Positions 1 through 6,592 of a DNA stretch of 9,685 nucleotides are shown piece after piece. The translations under genes and the position numbers were made by a program. The notes beneath the pieces were generated by a model that worked only from the letters and a program-made list of their open reading frames with translations, was not told the origin of the DNA and did not search any database. Every line of letters begins with the position of its first letter. Position 1 is the stretch's first letter. The stretch comes from Lachnospiraceae bacterium UBA4380 (GTDB lineage: Bacteria > Bacillota > Clostridia > Lachnospirales > Lachnospiraceae). The DNA lies in the NCBI GenBank assembly GCA_002390025.1, contig DGRU01000118.1:1-9685 (forward strand), written 5' to 3'.

Positions 1-679
1 TCAGGTCGCTGATGCTGGCGATATTCCCCTCTACGGCCGCATCATTGACGGGCTCATCGGTCAGACCGTCGAGCATGCTGTCAAACATCTTGGAAATATC
101 GCTGTTCTGGGGAAGAGACTCTCCCTGCAGGCACTCGTAGACACTCTCACCGCGCACCAGTCTGTCGATCAGATCGGAAGGAACATACTCCTCCATGTCC
201 TTGTAGACATTCTCCATGCGGTTGTCGCCCTTGTCGGCACTTCTGCGCATCTTGCCGATCTGGCGGCGGATGGTGAACTTGTTGGGAGTCTCCTGAGAGG
301 CGTCAAGGCGGTTGAGGACCTTGAGCGCTGTACCCATACGGTTCATGGAATTGCACAGATCTGTCGTGGAGCGGATCTCCTCCAGATTCTCCTTGGCCTC
401 CTTGATGACCAGAAGCCCGTAAAATGCATCACAGATCCTGATGACATTTCTCTCGTCGTCGCGGCCGTTTCTGCGTTTCTCGCGGATCTTTGCCGTCTCG
501 CTGACGATGGTGTTCTGATAGCGCTCGGCGATCATATCCAGTTCAGCCTGGAGCTTGAGCTCTACAGTCTCCCTGGACTCTTTCTTTTTCTTTGTGCTTC
601 CGTCCAGAAAGCCCTTTTTCTCCTTGGTGTTTTTCTTGTCTTTATTGCCGCCGCCCAGTTTAATCGGTCCAAATTTCAT
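1..679 (-). CDS. Helical protein with basic N-terminus (3'-truncated by window edge)
   Basis: The frame from the ATG at 679 is open to the left edge, giving 226 residues without a stop. GGAGG lies seven bases upstream. Residues 1-34 contain a Gly-rich start (KFGPIKLGGG) and about 14 lysines, suggesting contact with acidic lipids or nucleic acid. Residues 37-125 form long amphipathic helices (for example CDAFYGLLVIKEAKENLEEI, 83-102, then a Ser/Met/Asn-containing helix to about 124). Residues 153-205 carry further short helices, including ISKMFDSMLDGL (195-206). No cofactor or catalytic motif is seen. The order of basic N-terminus, helical hairpin and acidic C-terminal helix resembles the ESCRT-III layout, but this is only a pattern-level inference. 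It follows the other helical gene by 88 bases in the same direction. The family is not recognised. Confidence 0.88.
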   Translation of the reverse strand, partial: MKFGPIKLGGGNKDKKNTKEKKGFLDGSTKKKKESRETVELKLQAELDMIAERYQNTIVSETAKIREKRRNGRDDERNVIRICDAFYGLLVIKEAKENLEEIRSTTDLCNSMNRMGTALKVLNRLDASQETPNKFTIRRQIGKMRRSADKGDNRMENVYKDMEEYVPSDLIDRLVRGESVYECLQGESLPQNSDISKMFDSMLDGLTDEPVNDAAVEGNIASISDL

Positions 680-700
680 TTTATTTCCTCCGTATCTTCG

Positions 701-719
701 ATCCTGTCAATGGCAGGAT
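701..719 (-). other. Small inverted repeat in the gap before the last gene
   Basis: Six-base arms (701-706 and 714-719) flank a seven-base loop, 22 bases upstream of the ATG at 679. The right arm is also part of a direct repeat of CAGGATA (714-720, 721-727). No run of U follows, so it is not a terminator. It could affect ribosome access or mRNA stability, or be chance. Confidence 0.3.
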
Positions 720-767
720 ACAGGATATGTCGATCATCAGCTGCCATATGCAGACTATTTATTATCA

Positions 768-1895
768 TTATTCGTTCTCAAGAAGGATCTTCTCTTCGTT
801 CGCGACGACCTCTTCCACTGCAAGTTCCTGTCTGACATCCTGCATCTCCTGTTTGAGTTTTTCGGCGCGGATGCGCTCCTGCTCCTCCCGCTTCTCGAGA
901 AATTTCATCTTCTGGAACTTCCTTGCTGCAGCAGTCAGATAGTTGGCCTGGTTCTTGAGCCAGTTCTCGAAGATCAGGTGGTGACGGTCAATGATCTCCT
1001 GCAGTTCCTTGGACTGGGTCGCCGAATCTGCCATAGACTGGGCGATCTCATCCTGCAGGCTGCGCAGGGTATCCATGTCTTCCTCGGACATCATGAAATC
1101 GATCTGGCTCAGGGCTGCGTCGATCATGCGGATGGACTCGCGGTCCTGCATCACACTGCGGCTCAGGTTCTTTTCCATGGAGGCCAGATCCTTGATGGTG
1201 TCATTGAGGTCGTAGACCTCAGTGACCAGTGTGGCGGCTTCCATCAGCTCCGGTGTCTTAATGGTCTCGGGGCTGCCCGCCTCCTGCAGCTGCATGGTCA
1301 GGTAAGGCTTTTCGTTCAGCATCTTGTCCATCTCGGACTTTTTCTTGTTGCGCTCGTCCGTATTCCTGCTGATCTTGCCTGTGATGACGCGGATCTCCTC
1401 CATCTTCTCATGCTGCTGTGCGCTGACGGATACGGCAGTCACATACTTCTCCAGCATGTTCTCGCGCTTCTCCTGGATATCCTCCGCATGCTCCTGCTGG
1501 GACTCGGTGATGTCCTTGCGCGCCTCGTTGGTGCTGTAGTAGAGGCCCTTGAGGATCCAGCTCACAGTCTGCGTGTCGCCCTTGCGGATGGCGCTCTGCA
1601 GCTTTTCCACCATCTGAAGAGTCAGTTCCTCCATCCGGACGATATCGAGCCTTTTGACGGGACTTCCGTCAAATTCCTTTGCGAGACCTTTGCGGATATT
1701 GTCGTATCTCTCAAGAGTCTCGGGCGGGATGGTGTGGGTCAGGTCTTCTATTTTCAAAGTCACCAGAGCGGCACGGATCTGATTATTCAGTTCCTGTACG
1801 CGATTTGCCCTTTTCTTCTGCTCATCATTGATCTGCTTTTGCGTCGGTTTCTTGGGCCCTCCGAAAATCATCCCGGCTTTTTCAAATACTCCCAT
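768..1895 (-). CDS. Helical protein with glycine-containing N-terminus (possible ESCRT-III/PspA- or TelA-like fold)
   Basis: A 375-residue, nearly all-helical protein. ATG at 1895 has AAAGGAG six bases upstream. The N-terminus (MGVFEKAGMIFGGPKKP) could form a short amphipathic membrane-touching segment followed by a basic stretch. Helices at about 18-50, 60-73, 80-150, 155-192, 215-266 and 268-360 are predicted from heptad-like patterns; the C-terminal third is a charged coiled coil. Residues 95-120, around RKGDTQTV, resemble residues 385-410 of the protein at 8451-6586. The short amphipathic start plus stacked helices recalls ESCRT-III/PspA proteins, while residues 229-263 also weakly recall TelA-type proteins. 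Neither assignment can be proved by eye. It contains no cysteine, no nucleotide-binding motif and no membrane helix. It is separated from the membrane-protein gene by 63 bases. Confidence 0.9.
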   Translation of the reverse strand: MGVFEKAGMIFGGPKKPTQKQINDEQKKRANRVQELNNQIRAALVTLKIEDLTHTIPPETLERYDNIRKGLAKEFDGSPVKRLDIVRMEELTLQMVEKLQSAIRKGDTQTVSWILKGLYYSTNEARKDITESQQEHAEDIQEKRENMLEKYVTAVSVSAQQHEKMEEIRVITGKISRNTDERNKKKSEMDKMLNEKPYLTMQLQEAGSPETIKTPELMEAATLVTEVYDLNDTIKDLASMEKNLSRSVMQDRESIRMIDAALSQIDFMMSEEDMDTLRSLQDEIAQSMADSATQSKELQEIIDRHHLIFENWLKNQANYLTAAARKFQKMKFLEKREEQERIRAEKLKQEMQDVRQELAVEEVVANEEKILLENE

Positions 1896-1958
1896 GCTCC
1901 GCTCCTTTCCAATTGTTTGAATCGTTTCCGTACTTTATCTGTTGAAGTTTTTATACAT

Positions 1959-2417
1959 TTACATATCGCCGAACATGGCCATGAGGATCCACATGATCCC
2001 GCTGATCGCGAATGTCGGCAGGCCGTTCATCAGCCCCGAAGCCAGTAAGTAGAAGAGAAATCTCCACAGCTCCCGTCCGTCATTGGGATTGGCTGCCGGT
2101 GTCTGAATATTGAAAATATAAAATCCCGCGATGGTCAGGATCAGTGCCAGCACATAGTTGACAAAGAAATTCATCGCAAATCCATTATATCCCACCCTGA
2201 AAAGCAGAAACAGATTCAGGACCAGCGAGAGTGCGGCGACCGCAAAAACGATGTGGACCACTGCACTGGTCGTATCTGTATTTTTCTGCACTGCGTATAC
2301 CCAGGCGAAGATGCTGCCGGTAAAAAACAGGGCGATCAGGATCCCCACAAAAAAGCCGGGCCGCTGATCGGGAATTCCCTGCGAATAATGCCGGTCAAAA
2401 AAATTATTACCATTCAT
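1959..2417 (-). CDS. Small integral membrane protein, about four transmembrane segments
   Basis: A 152-residue protein. ATG at 2417 is preceded by AGGTGG seven bases upstream. After a polar 20-residue N-terminus come hydrophobic segments at about 21-43, 51-73, 83-104 and 118-149. The last is long and broken by GLMNGLP, so it may be a re-entrant or two-helix hairpin. Loops are short: roughly NTDTT after segment 1, RVGYNG after segment 2 and QTPAANPNDGRE after segment 3. No catalytic, transport or lipidation motif is visible. It is the only clear membrane protein in the window and sits between the soluble zinc-ribbon and coiled-coil genes and the short helical genes. It is therefore a plausible membrane anchor for the assembly (inference). 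The family is not recognised. Confidence 0.9.
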   Translation of the reverse strand: MNGNNFFDRHYSQGIPDQRPGFFVGILIALFFTGSIFAWVYAVQKNTDTTSAVVHIVFAVAALSLVLNLFLLFRVGYNGFAMNFFVNYVLALILTIAGFYIFNIQTPAANPNDGRELWRFLFYLLASGLMNGLPTFAISGIMWILMAMFGDM

Positions 2418-2459
2418 ATCAAATCCACCTTTTATTGGACTGCGCTGTCAGTTCAGGCA

Positions 2460-3005
2460 CTAGTTGGCTGGTTTCCCCGGATCCCCCGGCCGCAGGCCGG
2501 CCTCATGAATGGAGATCCTTCCTGATCTGACGCATCTGCTGCCGTCATCGAGGTGCATCCGCAGGTAGCCCGGGCTCTCCTGTGTAAATCCTATGTGCCA
2601 GGAACCGGAGGCGGCAGGGGGCACAATGGGCACGCTCACCCTGCACTTTTTCTCTCCGTTGCGGACCTTGAGATCAATGTTGATCTTCCTGTTTGTCCGG
2701 ATAGAGGCAAATGACTGAGGCAGCCAGTGGATCTCGTTACTCTTGAGATCTCTGCAGGACGCGATCGGCACCTTGTCCTCCGAGACGCTGACCAGTCCGT
2801 CCGGGGTCTTCCTGTATTTGTGGACTACGACCCAGAGCCTGGCATCTCCGATCCAGGCATCCCTGCATCGTGCAGCAGCCCTCTTGATGTTGTTCTGTGT
2901 GGAAGGATCCTTGTCCAGGACACGGAAAACGGGAAAGCCGCACGTGGGGCAAAAGGAGTGCTGGACGGTGTTGTCCAGTTTTTCTTCACATACTACGCAC
3001 TTCAA
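2460..3005 (-). CDS. Small zinc-ribbon protein with beta-rich C-terminal region
   Basis: A 181-residue protein starting at TTG. The TTG overlaps the preceding TGA as TTGA, and AGGAGG lies six bases upstream, so termination-reinitiation coupling with the coiled-coil gene is likely. Residues 3-22 form a zinc ribbon (CVVC, twelve residues, CPTC). Residues 25-55 are basic and probably helical. From about 57 to 168 alternating hydrophobic strands suggest a beta-sandwich-type domain (for example LWVVVHKY, INIDLKV, CRVSVPIV). The tail is Gly/Pro-rich. Four further cysteines (47, 84, 121, 157) are spread through it. No signal peptide, membrane helix or catalytic motif is visible. It could be an adaptor that binds a partner through the beta domain, possibly the Hsp70 or the coiled-coil rod; that is inferred from position only. 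No family is recognised. Confidence 0.9.
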   Translation of the reverse strand: MKCVVCEEKLDNTVQHSFCPTCGFPVFRVLDKDPSTQNNIKRAAARCRDAWIGDARLWVVVHKYRKTPDGLVSVSEDKVPIASCRDLKSNEIHWLPQSFASIRTNRKINIDLKVRNGEKKCRVSVPIVPPAASGSWHIGFTQESPGYLRMHLDDGSRCVRSGRISIHEAGLRPGDPGKPAN

Positions 3006-4843
3006 AGCGTCCCTCCTTCCAGACTGCGGACAAGATTTCTGTAGAGAGCCGTACAGGACTTGAGTTCTTCATCGACCCTGTCCAGACGGGCGTCAAAGAG
3101 GCTCTTCTCCGGAATGTCCTCCTGTGTTTTGCCGGAGGTGCGCAGCAGGACCTCATAACTTTCCTCCAGGGCTCCGCGGATCTCCTGCATGAGGGCAACC
3201 CTGCCCCTTGCCTTTACCATTCTCTCTTCGATCAGCTCGCTCCTGAGTTTGCCGAGTTCTTCCTCCATCTGTTTCTCCTGACGGAGCAGCTCCTCCTGTT
3301 CCTGTTCCGCCTGTTCCCTGGTGTGGAGGATATCCAGCCGGCGCTTCTCGGCCTCCATCTTCTGGGTCTCCGCATAGCGGAGAACCGCTTCCTTTTCTTT
3401 CTCGGAGCGCGCCCTGGCTTCCTCCTCCTGCTTGAGGATCATCTCCTTCTGGGCATTGCAGCGGGCCTTGTAGGCTTCCTCCTCCTGTTTGATCCTCTGG
3501 ACTTCCTCCGCACAGCGCTGCTTGGAGGCGGCAGCTTTTTTGGCGATATTCTCACGGTCCAGATTGCATCGGGCCTTGAAGGCGATCTCTTCCTGGCCAA
3601 GTTTGTCCAGTTCCGCCTTGCACTGGGCCTCAAAGCGGGCTCTTTCATCCCGCTGTGCCTGCCGTTTTTCCTCACACTTCACGGCAAAGTCCTCTGCCTC
3701 CTGGGCCAGCTTTTCCTTTTCTGCGCCGCACTGAGCCTCGAAGGCCTCCTCTTCCCTGCGGGCCTCTTCGCGGGCCTGGCGGCAGAGCTCGGCAAATTCC
3801 TCTTCATCTCTTTGAAGAGCTTCCTTTTCAGCCTCGCACTTTCTTTCAAATGCCTCCTGCTTTGCCTCAAACTCCTTTCGTTTGGCCGCATGCTCATCCA
3901 GCTTCTTCTGGAGAGCCTCCTGAGCCAGCTCGGCCGCTGCAGTTGTCTCGCGGAATTTGACCTGTTCCTGCTCCAGGGCGGCCTGGGTGCGGGCGATTTC
4001 TTCCTCCAGCTCTGTGCAGTTGTCCTGCTGGGCCTCCAGGGCTTCTATTTTTTCCAACTTATACTGGCGGAGCTTCTCATAGTCCCTGCTCTCCAGGTCT
4101 CTCTGCAGGCTCCGAATCCTTTCATCCAGGGAGCTGGAAGCCTCGTCCATGGAGGAAATGCTCTCCTCCAGTCTGCGTTCTTCATCGCGCAGCTTTTCAT
4201 TTTTTTCGTTCTGCACGGCCGCCTGCAGGCGCAGCGCATCCCGCGCATGCTTGAGTCTGCCGTTCTCGGCAGCGCTCTGTTCCAGGGCGGCTTTCTCCTT
4301 GGAGATCTGTTCGTGCAGTTCCAGGGCCTCTCTCTCCCGGTCCTGTTTGTAGGACCTCAGTTCCCGGATCCTGTCCTTGAGAACCGGATCAATCTCCTTC
4401 TCAAGGGAATCGATCTCCGACTGGATCTGCCTGCAGACAGCGCGGCTTTCCTCCGTTTCCTGCAGCGTCTTCTGCAGCTCCCTCTTTTTAGCCGCAAGCT
4501 CATCCCTGCGGCTGCGGGTCTTCTGCAGGACACTGATCGCCTCATCTGTCTCCCGGACAGCATCTGCGACCTCGCTCTCGACCCCCTGCAGGATCTTTAT
4601 TCTCGTCTGCGACTGGAACCTGCCCTTATTGGCCTTGTATGCTTTTACAAAAATATTGCCTGTCCATGGAAGACGCCGCATCAGGGCATCCTCATTGCGC
4701 ATCTCGAGCTGATCGACAGGTGTGCCTGTCTCTTCTCTGACATCTTCGCAAAGGTCGTAAAACAGATCAAGCACATCCTCGACAGCGAGACTGCTTCGAT
4801 TGCTCATCTGTTCAAGCCCGTCATGTACTCTTCCGAATCTCAT
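3002..4843 (-). CDS. Long charged coiled-coil protein with an 18-residue cysteine ladder
   Basis: Start chosen at the ATG at 4843 (613 residues), with a perfect AGGAGG five bases upstream; a GTG at 4879 in the same frame has no such site. Residues 1-85 may be a small globular domain. From about 90 to 555 the sequence is almost purely Glu, Lys, Arg, Gln, Ala and Leu, typical of a coiled coil or single alpha helix. Cysteines occur at 336, 354, 372, 390, 408, 426, 444 and 462, exactly 18 apart, each but one with Phe or Tyr four residues before. The last about 60 residues are less repetitive and may form a docking region. There is no membrane segment and no Walker motif, so this is not an SMC ATPase. 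Its stop overlaps the next gene's start. It probably acts as a structural rod or spacer; no family is recognised. Confidence 0.93.
   Translation of the reverse strand: MRFGRVHDGLEQMSNRSSLAVEDVLDLFYDLCEDVREETGTPVDQLEMRNEDALMRRLPWTGNIFVKAYKANKGRFQSQTRIKILQGVESEVADAVRETDEAISVLQKTRSRRDELAAKKRELQKTLQETEESRAVCRQIQSEIDSLEKEIDPVLKDRIRELRSYKQDREREALELHEQISKEKAALEQSAAENGRLKHARDALRLQAAVQNEKNEKLRDEERRLEESISSMDEASSSLDERIRSLQRDLESRDYEKLRQYKLEKIEALEAQQDNCTELEEEIARTQAALEQEQVKFRETTAAAELAQEALQKKLDEHAAKRKEFEAKQEAFERKCEAEKEALQRDEEEFAELCRQAREEARREEEAFEAQCGAEKEKLAQEAEDFAVKCEEKRQAQRDERARFEAQCKAELDKLGQEEIAFKARCNLDRENIAKKAAASKQRCAEEVQRIKQEEEAYKARCNAQKEMILKQEEEARARSEKEKEAVLRYAETQKMEAEKRRLDILHTREQAEQEQEELLRQEKQMEEELGKLRSELIEERMVKARGRVALMQEIRGALEESYEVLLRTSGKTQEDIPEKSLFDARLDRVDEELKSCTALYRNLVRSLEGGTL
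3012..3017 (-). promoter_or_regulatory. Strong ribosome binding site for a TTG start
   Basis: AGGAGG six bases before the TTG at 3005, within the final codons of the upstream gene. A perfect Shine-Dalgarno site compensates for the weak start codon and makes coupled, stoichiometric translation plausible. No nearby ATG in this frame keeps the zinc ribbon. Confidence 0.8.
3458..3838 (-). repeat. Array of eight 18-residue (54-bp) units with (F/Y)xxxC
   Basis: Eight cysteines in register at 18-residue steps (codons from 3838-3836 to 3460-3458), preceded by FERKC, FAELC, FEAQC, FAVKC, FEAQC, FKARC, SKQRC and YKARC. The next unit downstream keeps the register but has Ser at the cysteine position (residue 480). 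The DNA units have diverged, so the cysteine and aromatic positions appear selectively kept. Eighteen residues equal five helical turns at 3.6 residues per turn, placing every cysteine on the same face. Confidence 0.93.
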
Positions 4844-4848
4844 TCCAA

Positions 4849-4854
4849 CCTCCT
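4849..4854 (-). promoter_or_regulatory. Ribosome binding site deciding the start at 4843
   Basis: AGGAGG is five bases upstream of the ATG at 4843. It lies downstream of the alternative in-frame GTG at 4879, so it supports the shorter protein and excludes the 12-residue extension. Confidence 0.8.
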
Positions 4855-4897
4855 CGCTCCGCACCAAACGCGGCGGCACGAAGTAAATATCTGCCTT

Positions 4898-6592
4898 TTA
4901 CACCAACAGGTCATCCAGCCTGGTCAGTTCCACTATTTTATCCCTGCCCTCGATCGGTCTTCCCAGCCAGTCATGCAGTTGGATATGAACACTTACAACT
5001 CCGGCTCCGTCCAGTGAAAAGCCAATGGATGCCAGCATGCCGTAGGAATCAGCCAGAGCCCTGCGGATGCGGTCCTCATATTCGGGACGGATCAGGTCTA
5101 CGCGCGCCTGCGACAGATCCCTGCTCTGGGACCAGGCGATCCTGCTGATCCCCTTCTCGGACAGATAGTAGAGGAGCGGGCGTCCGTCCGCGTCCTTTGC
5201 AAAGAAAGGTTCCTCAAATCTGATCGGCTCCCTGTAATGGATCGCATAATCCGTAAATGAGGGTCCCATACCTGTGCCGCTGTCGTCCATGCAGCCCATA
5301 GAGGCGAGACCGATGGAATAAGGCGCCGTGTTGCGGATGCCGATAATGCCCTCTGCCAGAAGAGCCGCTCCCATAGAGATGGCATTCTCTCTGTCTCCGC
5401 GATTGAAAATAATACCCTGGCGCCTGCGGTCACTGGAGCTGAAGGCAAATTTCTTTTCAATCTGATCGGCGACCAGATAGAAGTTTCCGAAACCGCCTAC
5501 CAGAGCGATCTTGAAATTCTCTCTGTTCCTCTCCATGAAGGGGATCTTTTTTTCATTCATATACTGGATCATTTCGTCCAGTTTGGCGTTCAGCACGGGA
5601 TAGATCCTCTCCCTGTAGACCTCCAGCATCACCGAATAACGTATGGGAATATCCGTCCCGCCGTATTCGATGGTGGTGAATTCATCCATGGAGTCCATGA
5701 TGTCAGAGGGGTTCTCTGTGCCGAATGCATCATATGTATCCCGGATCGCTTCCGTCATGGACTGAAGATCTTCCTCAAGACGGTCGACCGCCCGCATAAA
5801 TCTGGGTTCGGTGCGGAACCCGCCCTCCGGAGGGGTGATCCCGAATCTGCGCAGGGAAGTCTCCATCACATTTTCCATATATGCGATGCCCGCTTCTCCG
5901 ATCTCTCCGTCGGCATTCTCACCGGCGCCGGTCTGCTCCAGCACGCGGATCTCCATGAGGCCGGGGGCATCTTTGTCACGGCAGGGGTTGATCTCCGTGA
6001 GCGTGATGTCCAGAGTACCTCCGCCGTAGTCGATCAGCAGGATCTGGCCGTCATAGAGTTCTCTCTCCCTGCTGTTCCTGTGATAATTATAGGCAAAAAA
6101 TGCACAGGCGGCAGACGGTTCACTGACGATCTGCATCTGGTGGACAAAGAGATACTTGCGGCAGATCTCTCTGAGCTTTGCCCTTGCGTTGACACTGCGG
6201 ACGCTCTGGAACCAGATCTCCGGCACACAGATCACGAGTCTCTCGACCCGGGTCCCGCGGTGGTAATACTGCACAGCCTTTGTCAGCAGATTTTCCAGAT
6301 AGCGCTCCGTGATATATTCCGGAGTATATTCCCCGGTATATCCGCGCAGGCGGGCCGTCTCAGGGGACTCCGGCAGAAGCATCTTGAATCCCTTGAAAGT
6401 CCTGACACCGCTCTTTCCGGTCCTGCTCTTGGCGGCCTTTCCAAAATCCATGACTCCGTTTTTGACAGAGACAACAGAAGGAATATGCGGCGCAGCCATG
6501 CCGGCGAGCATGGGTTCGACATTGTTGGTATCTCTGCGATACGCCGACACAGATGAATATGTACTTCCGAAATCCACACCTAGACTCAGCAC
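4898..6592 (-). CDS. Hsp70-family ATPase lacking the helical lid
   Basis: An Hsp70/actin-fold protein of 564 residues (DnaK is about 640). Visible motifs are phosphate-1 (GVDFGSTYSS, 5-14), connect-1 (VSEPSAACAF, 156-165), phosphate-2 (IDYGGGTLDITL, 187-198), adenosine (IALVGGFGNF, 362-371) and connect-2 (ISMGAALLAEG, 405-415). Residues aligning with DnaK catalytic ones are kept: Asp7, Thr11, Lys70, Glu158, Asp188, Thr193 and Asp195. ATP hydrolysis is therefore likely. NTAPYSIGLASMG (421-433) matches the start of the DnaK substrate-binding beta domain, and GFSLDGAGVVSVHI (524-537) matches a later strand. The chain then ends, so the alpha-helical lid is absent, and the DnaK linker hydrophobics are replaced by IGIR. 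It starts at GTG, with AGGAG seven bases upstream inside the end of gene 2. No DnaJ or GrpE is present in the window. It is probably a specialised, operon-dedicated chaperone or switch rather than housekeeping DnaK. Confidence 0.95.
   Translation of the reverse strand: MLSLGVDFGSTYSSVSAYRRDTNNVEPMLAGMAAPHIPSVVSVKNGVMDFGKAAKSRTGKSGVRTFKGFKMLLPESPETARLRGYTGEYTPEYITERYLENLLTKAVQYYHRGTRVERLVICVPEIWFQSVRSVNARAKLREICRKYLFVHQMQIVSEPSAACAFFAYNYHRNSRERELYDGQILLIDYGGGTLDITLTEINPCRDKDAPGLMEIRVLEQTGAGENADGEIGEAGIAYMENVMETSLRRFGITPPEGGFRTEPRFMRAVDRLEEDLQSMTEAIRDTYDAFGTENPSDIMDSMDEFTTIEYGGTDIPIRYSVMLEVYRERIYPVLNAKLDEMIQYMNEKKIPFMERNRENFKIALVGGFGNFYLVADQIEKKFAFSSSDRRRQGIIFNRGDRENAISMGAALLAEGIIGIRNTAPYSIGLASMGCMDDSGTGMGPSFTDYAIHYREPIRFEEPFFAKDADGRPLLYYLSEKGISRIAWSQSRDLSQARVDLIRPEYEDRIRRALADSYGMLASIGFSLDGAGVVSVHIQLHDWLGRPIEGRDKIVELTRLDDLLV

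Noticed and set aside
701..719. Intrinsic terminator between the last two genes.
   Set aside because: The stem is only six base pairs and no U-tract follows in the transcribed direction.
768..1895. TelA (toxic anion resistance) protein.
   Set aside because: Only a weak helical resemblance around residues 229-263 was seen, and no TerD-, TerC- or XpaC-type neighbours occur in the window; kept only as an alternative.
555..2048. A long plus-strand open frame (about 500 codons) opposite the two helical-protein genes and the end of the membrane-protein gene.
   Set aside because: It has the same antisense signature, a low-complexity Leu/His-rich product, and it spans three well-supported minus-strand genes and their gaps.
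3002..4843. SMC/Rad50-like ATPase.
   Set aside because: The length and coiled coil fit superficially, but there is no Walker A, signature motif or hinge; only the rod is present.
4844..4897. Promoter or terminator in the gap after the Hsp70 gene.
   Set aside because: Only about 54 bases, with no convincing -35/-10 pair and no stem followed by U; it looks like an ordinary intra-operon gap.
2897..5017. A very long open frame (about 700 codons) on the plus strand opposite the coiled-coil and Hsp70 genes.
   Set aside because: Its translation is Leu/Phe-rich in the way expected from the complement of Glu/Lys/Gln-rich codons. It has no domain or plausible start site, and it lies antisense to genes with good ribosome sites.
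4898..6592. Housekeeping DnaK.
   Set aside because: The lid is absent, the linker is atypical, the motifs diverge (GGFGNF in place of the usual adenosine motif), and grpE, dnaJ and hrcA are not adjacent.
4898..6592. SrfB-type actin-like protein of an SrfABC cluster.
   Set aside because: The protein aligns better with Hsp70 through the beta substrate domain, it is much shorter than SrfB as I recall that family, and no SrfC-like neighbour is recognisable.
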